Of a stretch of DNA of 46,600 nucleotides, positions 31,860 to 40,252 are shown piece after piece. The DNA is from Actinomycetota bacterium (lineage in GTDB: Bacteria; Actinomycetota; Thermoleophilia; RBG-16-64-13). The DNA is taken from assembly GCA_018830645.1 (NCBI GenBank), contig JAHJSA010000094.1, positions 1-46,600 on the forward strand, in the 5' to 3' direction. The notes beneath the pieces are model-generated. The model was not told where the DNA came from. It did not search any database and saw nothing but the letters and a program-made list of their open reading frames with translations. Position 1 is the first letter of the stretch; each line of letters starts with the position of its first letter. Made by a program: the position numbers and the translations under genes.

Positions 31860-32633
31860 ATGGCAATCGATCCGAGCAGTTCACCCATGGGCGTCGAAGG
31901 AAGGGCCGCACTGGTCACAGGTGCGGGAAGTGGTATCGGACGGGCGATCTCCCGCCGGCTCGCGGCCTTGGGAGCCCGCGTCCTGGTGACCGATATCAAT
32001 GACGAGGGTGGCGCGGAGACCGTGCAGGCCATCGTCTCGGCCGGCGGAGTGGCGAGCTTCCACCATTGTGACGTGAGTTCGTATACCGACGCGCAGGCGT
32101 CGATCCGCGCGGCGCGCGACACCTTCGGGAGCATCGATATCCTGGTGAACAACGCGGGCTGGGATGTGATCCAGCCGTTCCTCCAGAACGACCCTGAGTT
32201 GTGGGACAAGGTCATCGGCATCAACCTGAAGGGCCCCATCCACATGAGCCGGGCCGCCATGGAGGCCTTTGTGGAGCAGGATACCGGAGGCAAGATCGTG
32301 AACCTCTCCTCCGACGCGGGGCGCGTTGGTTCCCTGGGCGAGGCGGTCTACTCGGCCTGCAAGGGTGGCGTCATCGCCCTCACCAAGACACTCGCTCGCG
32401 AAGGCGCCCGTTACAAGATCCAAGTGAACTGCGTCGCCCCCGGCATCACGGACACCCCGCTCGTCGCGGGACTCGACCAGAAGGTGATCGACGCTATCGT
32501 CAAAGCTATCCCCATGAGGCGCATGGCCGACCCCGACGAGCCGGCTGAGCTGGTGGTGTTCCTTGCCAGCGACTCCAACACCTACATGACTGGACAGGTG
32601 ATCTCGGTAAGCGGTGGCCTCACGATGTCGTGA
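31860..32633 (+). CDS. Short-chain dehydrogenase/reductase 1
   Basis: A 257-residue SDR with TGAGSGIG cofactor motif (about residues 21-28), NNAG in ILVNNAGWDV, catalytic Ser in LSSDAG and Y-x3-K in YSACKGG, and NCVAPGITDTPL. Asp at the end of strand 2 (LVTDIND) suggests NAD(H). ATG 31860 follows AAGGAGGG. It is the first gene of an operon with a gamma-carbonic-anhydrase-like protein, a second SDR and ETF genes. It probably oxidises a hydroxyacyl-CoA or related alcohol. Confidence 0.92.
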   Translation: MAIDPSSSPMGVEGRAALVTGAGSGIGRAISRRLAALGARVLVTDINDEGGAETVQAIVSAGGVASFHHCDVSSYTDAQASIRAARDTFGSIDILVNNAGWDVIQPFLQNDPELWDKVIGINLKGPIHMSRAAMEAFVEQDTGGKIVNLSSDAGRVGSLGEAVYSACKGGVIALTKTLAREGARYKIQVNCVAPGITDTPLVAGLDQKVIDAIVKAIPMRRMADPDEPAELVVFLASDSNTYMTGQVISVSGGLTMS

Positions 32634-32640
32634 GGCCGGC

Positions 32641-32729
32641 GTCCGCAGGCGAGTGAACGTGCCGGCGGATGAGGCGCCGCGCCGGCAGGTGCGGGACTGC
32701 GTCCGCGGGCGAGTGAACGTGCCGGCGGG
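32641..32729. repeat. 29-bp direct repeat with 60-bp period
   Basis: Copies at 32641-32669 and 32701-32729 share GTCCGC, GGCGAGTGAACGTGCCGGCG with one to two mismatches. They fill the spacer between SDR 1 and the gamma-carbonic-anhydrase-like gene. Confidence 0.85.
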
Positions 32730-32750
32730 AGTGAGAAGGGTGAGACACGC

Positions 32751-33341
32751 ATGGCTCTCTATTCGGTGGGCGGCAACCTGCCTCGGATACATCCCACGGC
32801 CTTCGTGCACCCGGCCGCGTCGGTGATCGGTCGGGTGGAGATCGGCCCCGGGTGCTATGTCGGCGCCGGAGCCAGCCTGCGTGGCGATTGGCTGACGATC
32901 CGAGTTGGCGCCGGATCCAACGTTCAGGACTGCTGCACCATCCACGGGTTCCCTGGGGTGACGGTGCGATTGGAGGAGGAGTCGCACTTGGGTCATGGCT
33001 GTATCATCCACGGGGCCCACGTGGGCAGAGATGTGCTGGTGGGCATGAACGCCGTCGTGCAAGACGGCGCCGTGCTCGGCGAGCGGTGCATCGTGGGCGC
33101 CGGTTGCGTGGTGCCCGCGGGTCTCGAGGTGCCTGCCGACAGGCTCATAGTGGGAGTGCCCGGCAGAGTGGTGGGCGAGGTGCCTCCCGCGGTGCGGAAG
33201 AACAAGCAGGACGGCACTCGCTGGTATCGGGAGCTTGCGGCGCGTTGCCTGGTCGACTTCGAAGAGGTCGCAACGGAGCGGTGTGAATGGGACGAGGTGG
33301 GCTTGGAATCGTGGACGTCGTGGTTCGACGAGTTGTCATAG
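32751..33341 (+). CDS. Gamma-carbonic-anhydrase-like hexapeptide protein (PaaY/CaiE type)
   Basis: A 196-residue left-handed beta-helix protein with hexapeptide repeats (VIGRVEIGPGCYVGAGASL, VGAGSNVQDCCTIHG). Candidate zinc His residues are in TIHGFPG, HLGHGCIIHGA (three His in the usual spacing). A C-terminal helix (residues about 150-196) packs on the helix. Homologues include gamma-carbonic anhydrases and PaaY/CaiE proteins found in CoA-ester pathways, where PaaY acts as a thioesterase. In this operon a CoA-thioesterase or accessory role is more fitting than CO2 hydration, but that is inference. Confidence 0.88.
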   Translation: MALYSVGGNLPRIHPTAFVHPAASVIGRVEIGPGCYVGAGASLRGDWLTIRVGAGSNVQDCCTIHGFPGVTVRLEEESHLGHGCIIHGAHVGRDVLVGMNAVVQDGAVLGERCIVGAGCVVPAGLEVPADRLIVGVPGRVVGEVPPAVRKNKQDGTRWYRELAARCLVDFEEVATERCEWDEVGLESWTSWFDELS

Positions 33342-33352
33342 GCCGCGCCGAC

Positions 33353-33406
33353 CACCGGACGGCGGGTGACCATCGGACTGCCGGTGGCCATCGGACTGCA
33401 GAGGCA
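33353..33406. repeat. Three 18-bp tandem repeats
   Basis: Units begin at 33353, 33371 and 33389. The clearest copies share CATCGGACTGC followed by CGGTGG-like sequence; the first is diverged. They lie in the 82-base spacer between the beta-helix protein and SDR 2. Confidence 0.7.
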
Positions 33407-33423
33407 AAGGGAGGATCGGGAGC

Positions 33424-34212
33424 ATGACTGATCGTGAGGATGGAGTGGACACAGGTTCGATCCCGCGGCGGCTCGAGGGCCGCGTGGCCATCGTGACCGG
33501 CGCGGGTGAGGGCATCGGCCAGGCGGCGGCGGTGCGCTTCGCGCAGGAGGGCGCCCGCGTGGCCCTGGCAAGCAGGCGTCGTGAACCTCTGGAAGAGACG
33601 AAGGCGGCCGTCGAGGCGGTCGGCGGTGAGGCGCTGGTGGTCCCCACCGACGTGGCCGACTGGGACGCCGTCCAGAACCTGGTCGCTTCGACCATCGACG
33701 CCTTCGGTCAGGTGGATATTCTGGTGACCATCGCCGGTTTCACGAAGCCGGCCATGCTGCACAAGATGGCGATCGAAGACTGGCACGCCGTGATGGGTGT
33801 GCATCTACACGGCACCTTCTACTGTATCCGCGCCGTCGCCCCGCACATGATCGAGCGCGAGTACGGGCGTATCATCACGGTGAGCTCGGCGGCCGGTCTG
33901 GTGGGTACGATCGGTCAGGTGAACTACTCCGCGGCCAAGGGCGGCGTCATCGCGCTCACCAAGTCGGTGGCCCGCGAACTCGGCAGGTACCGCATCACGG
34001 CGAACTGCATCTCCCCGGGCGCCGAGACGAAGATGACCGACACCATCGTCAACGACCCGAAGTTCAAGGACAAGTACCTGGCCCGCATCCCGCTGGGATA
34101 CTGGGCGAAGCCCGAGGAAGTGGCCCCCACCTTCGCGTGGCTGGCTTCCGACGACGCCGCGTACACCACCGGCTACGTCATCGGCGCCGACGGAGGGCTC
34201 TCGATACACTGA
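33424..34212 (+). CDS. Short-chain dehydrogenase/reductase 2
   Basis: A 262-residue SDR with TGAGEGIG (about residues 25-32), ILVTIAGFTKP where NNAG is usual (here TIAG), SSAAGLVG and Y-x3-K in YSAAKGG, then NCISPGAETKMTD. Arg residues after strand 2 (LASRRRE) suggest NADP(H). The replaced NNAG motif is a moderate oddity. It lies 30 bases upstream of etfB in the same operon and is a paralogue of the SDR at 31860. Confidence 0.92.
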   Translation: MTDREDGVDTGSIPRRLEGRVAIVTGAGEGIGQAAAVRFAQEGARVALASRRREPLEETKAAVEAVGGEALVVPTDVADWDAVQNLVASTIDAFGQVDILVTIAGFTKPAMLHKMAIEDWHAVMGVHLHGTFYCIRAVAPHMIEREYGRIITVSSAAGLVGTIGQVNYSAAKGGVIALTKSVARELGRYRITANCISPGAETKMTDTIVNDPKFKDKYLARIPLGYWAKPEEVAPTFAWLASDDAAYTTGYVIGADGGLSIH

Positions 34213-34242
34213 GGTGAAAGCCGTACGAAGGAGGATCTGATT

Positions 34243-35022
34243 GTGGAGATCGTGGTCTGCGTGAAGCAGGTGGTAGATACAGAGGCCGAGAAGAAGCTAC
34301 TGGCGCCCGACTGGCGGCTCGACCGCGAGAGCGTAGAAAACGTACTCAATCCCTACGACGAGTACGCGGTCGAGGAAGCGGTGCGCCTCAAGGAGGCCCA
34401 CGGCGGCGAGGTCACCGTGCTCTGCATGGGTCCTGAGGACGCCCAAGGGGCCGTACGCAAGGCGCTGGCCATGGGCGCGGACCGTGCACTCATGGTAACC
34501 GACCCCGCCCTGGCCGGCTCCGACACGCAGGGCACCGCCCTGGCGTTGAGCGCGGCGCTTTCGGGCCTCACCCACGACCTGGTGCTCTTGGGCATCATGT
34601 CCACGGATGCACAGACGGGGCAGTTGCCCTCTGCGCTCGGCGATATCCTCGACCTTCCCGTGCTCACCGCGCTCAACATGATCAAGTTCGAAGACGGCTC
34701 TTTGACGGTGCACCGCCAGACCGACCAGGGCTACGTCGCCTACGGATGCGGCCTGCCCGCCGTCTGCTCCGTCGTGAAGGGCATCAACGAGCCGCGGTAC
34801 CCCTCCCTGAAGGGCATCATGGGAGCCAAGAAGAAGCCTCTGGAGGTCAAAGACCTGGCCGGCCTCGGCGTCGACGCGGCGCGTGTAGGAGGTGCGGGCG
34901 CGTTGACCAAGGTGCTGTCCACCACCGCGCCCCCACCCCGTAAGGCTGGGCAGAAGATCGAAGACGACGGCACGGCGGCGCAGAGGATCGTGGAGTTCCT
35001 CGCCGGCGAGAAGATCATCTAG
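34243..35022 (+). CDS. etfB: Electron transfer flavoprotein beta subunit
   Basis: A 259-residue EtfB/FixA with VCVKQVVDTE at the N-terminus, NPYDEYAVEEAVRLKE, and DAQTGQLPSALGDILDLP, the AMP/FAD-side loop typical of the family. With EtfA it forms a heterodimer that takes electrons from acyl-CoA dehydrogenases or similar flavoenzymes. GTG 34243 follows AAGGAGGAT. No FixX or bifurcating dehydrogenase is adjacent; the membrane partner is the EtfD-like gene two positions on. Confidence 0.95.
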   Translation: MEIVVCVKQVVDTEAEKKLLAPDWRLDRESVENVLNPYDEYAVEEAVRLKEAHGGEVTVLCMGPEDAQGAVRKALAMGADRALMVTDPALAGSDTQGTALALSAALSGLTHDLVLLGIMSTDAQTGQLPSALGDILDLPVLTALNMIKFEDGSLTVHRQTDQGYVAYGCGLPAVCSVVKGINEPRYPSLKGIMGAKKKPLEVKDLAGLGVDAARVGGAGALTKVLSTTAPPPRKAGQKIEDDGTAAQRIVEFLAGEKII

Positions 35023-35043
35023 GCGACCGGGAGGAGAGACGAG

Positions 35044-36039
35044 ATGACTGACACACGCAGCGGCCTCCTTGTGGTGGCCGAGGAGAAGAACGGGAAGCTC
35101 TCGAACGTGACGCTCGAGAGCCTGACCGTGGCTCGGGAACTCGTGGCGGGGCTCGGAGGCCCGTTGGCCGTGGCGCTGACCTCCGGCTCGTCGGTAGACG
35201 CATTGGTGCAGCAGGCGGCCGCCTACGGCGCCGAACGGGCGTACGTCGCCGTGCATTCGGAGCTTGAGGTGTTCCGCTCGGGACCATACACCGACGCGGC
35301 CATGGCCGCGATCGAAGCGGCTTCACCGCGGGTGGTGTTGTTCGCGAATACCGCCTCCGGGAAGGATGTGGCCTCACGGTGCGCACGGCGCGCCGGTGTG
35401 GGTCTGCTCGGCGATGCGACCCGCCTCTACGTTGAGGAAGGGGGCCTGCGGGCGAGCCACCCGTGTTTCGGCGGCACGATCATCGTCGAGAAGCAGGCCT
35501 TGGCCGAGCCGGCGCTCGTCACGGTGCGCACCAACGTGTTCGACCGCACGGAGAGCCCGGCCTCTATCCAGGTGCAGGAGCTGTCGTTGGACTTCACCCC
35601 TTCGGGCCTGCTCGCGCGGGTCGTTGAAGTGGTGGTGGAAGACGCGGGCATGGCCAGCCTCGAGGAGGCGACGATCATCGTATCGGGCGGCCGCGGGCTC
35701 GGCGGCCCCGAGAACTTCGCGATGATCCACGAACTCGCCGATGCGCTCGGTGCCGCGGTGGGTGCGAGCCGGGCAGCCGTCGACGCCGGTTGGAAGCCGC
35801 ACCAGTACCAGGTGGGCCAGACCGGTAAGACCGTCTCGCCCACGCTGTACGTGGCCTGCGGTATCTCGGGCGCCATCCAGCACAAGGCGGGCATGCAGAC
35901 CAGCGACTACATCGTCGCCATCAACAAGGACCCCGAAGCTCCCATCTTCGGCTTCGCCGATCTAGGGGTCGTGGGCGATGTGTTCCAGGTGGTGCCGGCA
36001 TTGACGGCTGAGATCAAGAAGCGCGCGGCCGCGGGCTGA
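35044..36039 (+). CDS. etfA: Electron transfer flavoprotein alpha subunit
   Basis: A 331-residue EtfA/FixB. The C-terminal FAD domain carries IVSGGRGLGGPENF, GASRAAVDAGWKP, QVGQTGKTVSPTLY and GISGAIQHKAGM (about residues 218-285), which contact FAD. NKDPEAPIFGFADLGVVGD is the conserved end. The first half is the N-terminal domain that pairs with EtfB. ATG 35044 has GGAGGAGAGACG before it and follows etfB by 21 bases. Confidence 0.95.
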   Translation: MTDTRSGLLVVAEEKNGKLSNVTLESLTVARELVAGLGGPLAVALTSGSSVDALVQQAAAYGAERAYVAVHSELEVFRSGPYTDAAMAAIEAASPRVVLFANTASGKDVASRCARRAGVGLLGDATRLYVEEGGLRASHPCFGGTIIVEKQALAEPALVTVRTNVFDRTESPASIQVQELSLDFTPSGLLARVVEVVVEDAGMASLEEATIIVSGGRGLGGPENFAMIHELADALGAAVGASRAAVDAGWKPHQYQVGQTGKTVSPTLYVACGISGAIQHKAGMQTSDYIVAINKDPEAPIFGFADLGVVGDVFQVVPALTAEIKKRAAAG

Positions 36040-36157
36040 GCGTGGGGTACGCAGTCTGAGAATCAGTGTAGGAGTTAGCTGCAGAGTGGCGCGGGTCCCG
36101 CGGGGTCGGATCGTCGATCCCGCGGCGACCGCCTCGATTTCTGGAGGTTCTGGATAG

Positions 36158-38200
36158 GTGGAGACCCGTGAACTGCTCTTCAACGTGCCGCACTGGGCCG
36201 AGGTGGCCATGTACGTGGGCGCGGCCATCGCCATCCTCGTGGTGGCGACCGACCTGGCGCGACGCATCGGCATGTATCGGCGCGGCGCCGCATCCGGACC
36301 GCGCACCGACAAGCCGGTCACCCGGCTCGGCGACCTGGTGATCAACGGCCTGTTTCAGCGTGACCTACTGCGCGATCGCTACGCCGGCCTCATGCATCTC
36401 ACCGTCTTCTTCGGGTTCCTGGTTCTGCTGATAGGCACCACCATCTTGATCTTCCAGATCGACTTCGGGTTCGATTTCTTCCACGGCTCCTTCTATCTGG
36501 TCTTCAGCTTCTTCATGGAGTTGGCCGGGCTGGCGTTGCTCTTCGGGGTCGGTCTGGCCGCCTATCGCCGCTACGTGCGCCGTCTTCCGCGCCTCAAGGG
36601 CGGGTGGGACGATCACTACGCTCTGGTGATGCTCGCCCTGCTCGGTGTCACCGGCTTCGTGCTCGAGGGCGCGCGCATCCACGCCGACGGCTTCCCCTCC
36701 TTCGAGCGAGGGGCTAGTTTTATGGGTTACGGGGTGGGCAAGCTGTTGGGCGCCGTCGCGGGCGACGCGGCGTTGCTCTCGTTCCATAGTTGGACCTGGA
36801 TCGTGCACATGGTGCTGGCCATAGGCTTCGTGGCGCTGCTCACCCAGACGAAGTTCCTGCACACCCTCACCAGCCCGGTGAACATTCTTCTTCGCGAGCG
36901 CCGACCCGTTGGTTCCATGACGTTCGTGACCGATCTCGAGGCGCGTGAACGCGTGGGCGCGGGCACCGTGACCGACCTCCCCTGGGCCGACCTCGAGGAC
37001 CTCGACGCCTGCACCCGCTGCGGGCGCTGCGAGGACGCCTGCCCGGCGTTCGCGGCGGGCAAGCCGCTCAACCCGAAGCAGATCGTGCTGAAGAGCCAGG
37101 CCGTGATGCGCGCCCGCCTCGGCGACGATCCCGACCCTTCGGCCGATCCGCCCGACCTCTTCGACTTGATCGAGCACGACGAGGCGTGGAGCTGCACCAC
37201 CTGCCGGGCCTGCGTGCAGGCCTGTCCCGTGGCCATCGATCCTCTGGACAAGATCCTCGAGCTGCGTCGCTACCTCACCAACGAAGGTCACCTGAGCGGC
37301 TCGGCGGCCAAGGCCCTCGAGTCGATGGCCATGCGGGGCAACCCCTGGCTGTTGAAGCAGGAAGACCGCATGTCGTGGGCGGAAGGGCTGGACTTCGATG
37401 TGCCCGTGATGGCCCTGCTCCAGGACCCCGACCTTCTCGAGGAGGGCGAGGAGCCCCGGCACGTGGAATACCTCTTCTTCGTAGGCTGCGCGGGTAGCTA
37501 CGACCCTCGCACCCAGTCTGTGACACGCGCCCTGGTGCGCCTGCTTCGTCGGGCGGACGTCTCGTTCGCCGTACTCGGTGAGGAGGAGACCTGCACGTGT
37601 GAGGCCGGTCGTCGTATGGGCGAGGAGATGCTCTTCCAGGTGGGCGGGTCTGCGCTCAAGGAGACGATCGAGCAGTACTCCTTCGACAAGATCGTCACCA
37701 CCTGCCCGCACTGCCTGAACACCCTGCGCAACGACTACCCGCAGCTCGGCGCCGAGTTCGAGGTGGTGCATCACTCCGAGCTGCTTCAGCAGCTGATCGA
37801 GGAAGGCCGCCTTTCGGCGGCGCCGGCGTTCGCGAAGCGAGGCACTCCCCCCGTCTATCACGACTCGTGCTACCTGGGGCGCTACAACGGCATCTACGAC
37901 GCTCCGCGCGAAGTGCTCTCCAAAGCCTTCGGGAGCGCCCCTCTGGAGATGGAGAAGCGCCGGCAGGACGGCTTCTGCTGCGGCGGGGGCGGGGGGCACA
38001 TGTGGATGGAGATCAAGGCCGGCCGGCCCGTGGAGTTCCTGCGCACCGACCAGGCTCTCGACACGCAGGCCACGACGATCGCTACCGCCTGCCCGTACTG
38101 CAAGATCATGTTCGACACGGGACTCAAGCAGCCGGAGGTGGAAGGCCGGGCCGAGGTGCGCGACCTCGCCGAGTTGCTTGACGCCGCGTACGGGGACTGA
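36158..38200 (+). CDS. etfD: EtfD-type membrane iron-sulfur oxidoreductase (ETF:quinone)
   Basis: A 680-residue membrane protein. The first 240 residues hold about six helices of NarI/HdrE-like type with His residues for heme (HLTVFFG, HSWTWIVH). Two 4Fe-4S motifs follow (CTRCGRCEDAC from C285, CTTCRACVQAC from C346), then two CCG domains (ETCTCEAGRRMGEE and TTCPHC; HDSCYLGR, FCCGGGGGHMW and TACPYC). The first CCG is altered (CTC). This is the architecture of mycobacterial EtfD (Rv0338c), which passes electrons from EtfBA to menaquinone. GTG 36158 has GGAGG about ten bases upstream. A 118-base gap separates it from etfA. Confidence 0.92.
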   Translation: METRELLFNVPHWAEVAMYVGAAIAILVVATDLARRIGMYRRGAASGPRTDKPVTRLGDLVINGLFQRDLLRDRYAGLMHLTVFFGFLVLLIGTTILIFQIDFGFDFFHGSFYLVFSFFMELAGLALLFGVGLAAYRRYVRRLPRLKGGWDDHYALVMLALLGVTGFVLEGARIHADGFPSFERGASFMGYGVGKLLGAVAGDAALLSFHSWTWIVHMVLAIGFVALLTQTKFLHTLTSPVNILLRERRPVGSMTFVTDLEARERVGAGTVTDLPWADLEDLDACTRCGRCEDACPAFAAGKPLNPKQIVLKSQAVMRARLGDDPDPSADPPDLFDLIEHDEAWSCTTCRACVQACPVAIDPLDKILELRRYLTNEGHLSGSAAKALESMAMRGNPWLLKQEDRMSWAEGLDFDVPVMALLQDPDLLEEGEEPRHVEYLFFVGCAGSYDPRTQSVTRALVRLLRRADVSFAVLGEEETCTCEAGRRMGEEMLFQVGGSALKETIEQYSFDKIVTTCPHCLNTLRNDYPQLGAEFEVVHHSELLQQLIEEGRLSAAPAFAKRGTPPVYHDSCYLGRYNGIYDAPREVLSKAFGSAPLEMEKRRQDGFCCGGGGGHMWMEIKAGRPVEFLRTDQALDTQATTIATACPYCKIMFDTGLKQPEVEGRAEVRDLAELLDAAYGD

Positions 38201-38262
38201 CGGCGCCCGGGCCGAGCTTCGGCGGCGTACGGGGGCTGAGCGGCGCACGTCATAGCCGCCGT

Positions 38263-38301
38263 CATCGGCACACGCCATCGGCGTACGTCATCGGCGCCCG
38301 C
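38263..38301. repeat. Three 13-bp tandem repeats
   Basis: Units begin at 38263, 38276 and 38289, each of the form CATCGGC followed by ACACGC, GTACGT or GCCCGC. They lie in the 213-base spacer after etfD, which otherwise holds no gene. Confidence 0.75.
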
Positions 38302-38401
38302 GGGTGGATCGGTGCCTCGGGAGTCGATCGGTGCTTGGGGGAACGGCCGCTTCCAGGGAGCGGCTCCCTTCCTATTTCTTCCTGATTCTGCCTATTTACG
38401 C

Positions 38402-38407
38402 TAGAAT
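38402..38407 (+). promoter_or_regulatory. -10 box of the HTH-nucleotidyltransferase gene (leaderless)
   Basis: TAGAAT six bases before GTG 38414, within a local AT-rich stretch (about 38370-38410) unlike its surroundings. No Shine-Dalgarno is present. Confidence 0.55.
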
Positions 38408-38413
38408 CGATGT

Positions 38414-39175
38414 GTGGAAGAACTCTGGGACATCCGGCGCGTTTCGCGTCTTCTCGGACTCTCCGATCGCACCGTCTACCAGATGGTGCGAGACGGCCGG
38501 CTGCCGGCCCTTCGCCTGGGGGGACGTTGGCGATTCCAGCCGCAGGAGGTCGAGAGCTGGCTGAGAGATCGCGCCGGCGCGGGGCCTCGTGACGACATCC
38601 AGCTCGATCGGCGCGGGCTCGAGGACACGCTCGGCCGGATCGAGGATCCATTGGAGAGACGTCTAGCCTTCGTCGCCCTCCTTGCTGTTGCCAGCACGGC
38701 CCGAGGGTGGCTGCCCCCGGTCGTGGTGGGCGGGCACGCGGTGGAGTTCTACACCGCCGGAGGCTACGCTACCGTGGACATCGACCTCGTGTCGGCCCAC
38801 GAGCCACTCGAGCAGGTACTCCCGGAGTGGGGGTTCGAAGCTCGTGGGCGTCATTGGCTGCACGAAGGTCTCGGCTTGGTGGTGGAGGCTCCCGGGTCCC
38901 ATCTCGACCCCGGGCAACGCGAACGTGTGACGCGTGTGGAGATCGCAGGCGCGACAGCCTACGTTCTTGGAGTGGAAGATGTCATCGTAGATCGCATGGC
39001 GGCGTGTGTCCATTGGCGCTCCGAGGAGGATTGTGGCTGGGCAGCTGTACTCCTCGATCTTCACGCCGCCCATCTGGATCTGGACTACCTTGTAGAGAGG
39101 GCACGCGCGCAAGAGGTAGAGGAGCGTTTGGCGACTGTCGTCGATGGGCTAGACGCGCCGGGTGATCCTTCGTGA
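38414..39175 (+). CDS. HTH (excisionase-type) domain fused to a nucleotidyltransferase-fold domain
   Basis: A 253-residue fusion. Residues 1-55 are an excisionase/AlpA-type winged HTH (LWDIRRVSRLLGLSDRTVYQMVRDGRLPAL, GGRWRFQPQEVESWL). Residues about 100-230 are a nucleotidyltransferase fold with VVVGGHAVEFYTAGG, then the D-x-D of TVDIDLV (about residues 118-122), as in DUF6036/AbiEii-like proteins. Such domains occur in toxin-antitoxin systems that modify RNA or proteins. The fusion of HTH and transferase in one chain, its own leaderless promoter and the overlapping small gene suggest a self-regulated module. Toxin activity is inference. Confidence 0.78.
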   Translation: MEELWDIRRVSRLLGLSDRTVYQMVRDGRLPALRLGGRWRFQPQEVESWLRDRAGAGPRDDIQLDRRGLEDTLGRIEDPLERRLAFVALLAVASTARGWLPPVVVGGHAVEFYTAGGYATVDIDLVSAHEPLEQVLPEWGFEARGRHWLHEGLGLVVEAPGSHLDPGQRERVTRVEIAGATAYVLGVEDVIVDRMAACVHWRSEEDCGWAAVLLDLHAAHLDLDYLVERARAQEVEERLATVVDGLDAPGDPS

Positions 39176-39420
39176 ATCGGACCCCGCCCGAGAAGGGTCG
39201 GACGGTGGAATTCGGTGCGTGGCGCGAAGAGCGTCGTCGGTCGCTGGCGCGTCAGGTGGAGCTCCTCGGCGATCGTTCTCTGCCCCGCACCCACCGGCCC
39301 CGTTCAGAGGAGGAGTGGAGAGCGATCACCGACGGCGCCCGGGCCGAACTTCGGCGACGCGAGGTGAGCGGACGCTGGACATGGGTCGACGCGCGGCGGA
39401 TGGTGGTCGGGCGGCGATAG
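39172..39420 (+). CDS. Small basic protein downstream of the HTH-nucleotidyltransferase
   Basis: An 82-residue Arg/Glu-rich protein whose GTG start overlaps the upstream stop (GTGA). It reads as a mostly helical, basic protein (WREERRRSLARQVELLGD, EEEWRAITDGARAEL). No family recognised. As the coupled partner of the nucleotidyltransferase fusion it could be an antitoxin, a substrate or an accessory factor. Confidence 0.6.
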   Translation: MNRTPPEKGRTVEFGAWREERRRSLARQVELLGDRSLPRTHRPRSEEEWRAITDGARAELRRREVSGRWTWVDARRMVVGRR

Positions 39421-39568
39421 CACCGACCCGTGCCGCGGCGCCGGACCGAGGAGTCTGCGCCGGCGGGGGGCGGTAGCGGCGCCCTGTCCAGGGACGACGG
39501 ACCAATGGATCTGCGCCGCCGGACAGTCGTGGCGGCGCCGTCGGGCGGCCGAACGAGGTTCGGTTCCC

Positions 39569-40231
39569 TCAGTCCCCGGAGATAGGCGCCGACAGCGCCG
39601 GCATGAAGCTCGGCCGTCCGTCCACCCGGACGCCCGCGGGCATCAGCAGTTGGTTCATCAGGTCCACGCACATGGCGTAGGCGGCTTCGAGGTCGAAGCC
39701 TTGGCGGTCGAAGAACCACTGGAGCACCAGGCCTTCCATCAGGCCGAGGAGCATGGAGCTGGTGCGTTGCACGTCTACCGGCCGGAACTCACCGCTCTTG
39801 ATGCCGTCCTGCACTATGCGCTCCATGTAGGTGCGGTAGGAGTTGTAGATGTCCTGCGTGTACTCCTGCACCTGGGGCGTGCGGATGGCCTGGGCCATGT
39901 AATCGATTACCACAGTGTAGTAGCGACGGGCGCGCTTCTCGTTCCCGAAGAGGTTGTTGAAGATCATCATGATCTTCTCGGGAGAGGAGGCTTCGGCCTG
40001 GCAGAAACCCTCGAAGTCGTGCGACAAGCGACTCACGATCAGGTCAAGCACGGCCAGGAACACGTCCTCCTTGCGGGGGAAGTAGTAGGAGATGAGGCCC
40101 TTACTCACGCCCACGCGCCCGGCGATGTCCGCCAGGGTCACCTGGTTGTAGCCCAGGTCCAGGACGAGGCGCAGCGTGGCATCGACGATCTCTTCGCGCC
40201 GGACGTCTTCCTTGCTCCGCGGTCGTGCCAT
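39569..40231 (-). CDS. TetR-family transcriptional regulator
   Basis: A 220-residue TetR regulator. The N-terminal HTH (residues about 10-55) reads IVDATLRLVLDLGYNQVTLADIAGRVGVSKGLISYYF, followed by FPRKEDVFLAVL. The C-terminal ligand domain (TetR_C-like) has ARRYYTVVIDYMAQAIRTP. ATG 40231 follows AGGGGAT. A palindrome 22 bases upstream is its likely own operator. TetR proteins next to ETF/SDR genes commonly sense acyl-CoA; this is inference. The gene is convergent to the small gene ending at 39420. Confidence 0.93.
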   Translation of the reverse strand: MARPRSKEDVRREEIVDATLRLVLDLGYNQVTLADIAGRVGVSKGLISYYFPRKEDVFLAVLDLIVSRLSHDFEGFCQAEASSPEKIMMIFNNLFGNEKRARRYYTVVIDYMAQAIRTPQVQEYTQDIYNSYRTYMERIVQDGIKSGEFRPVDVQRTSSMLLGLMEGLVLQWFFDRQGFDLEAAYAMCVDLMNQLLMPAGVRVDGRPSFMPALSAPISGD

Positions 40232-40252
40232 TATCCCCTGCCCTGAAGTCGT

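Noticed and set aside
32641-32729. CRISPR array
   Set aside because: Only two copies with a 31-base gap and no cas genes; it is a simple duplication.
36365-38278. A 637-residue minus-strand open frame over etfD
   Set aside because: Composition typical of a codon-position shadow; etfD has iron-sulfur and CCG motifs in its own frame.
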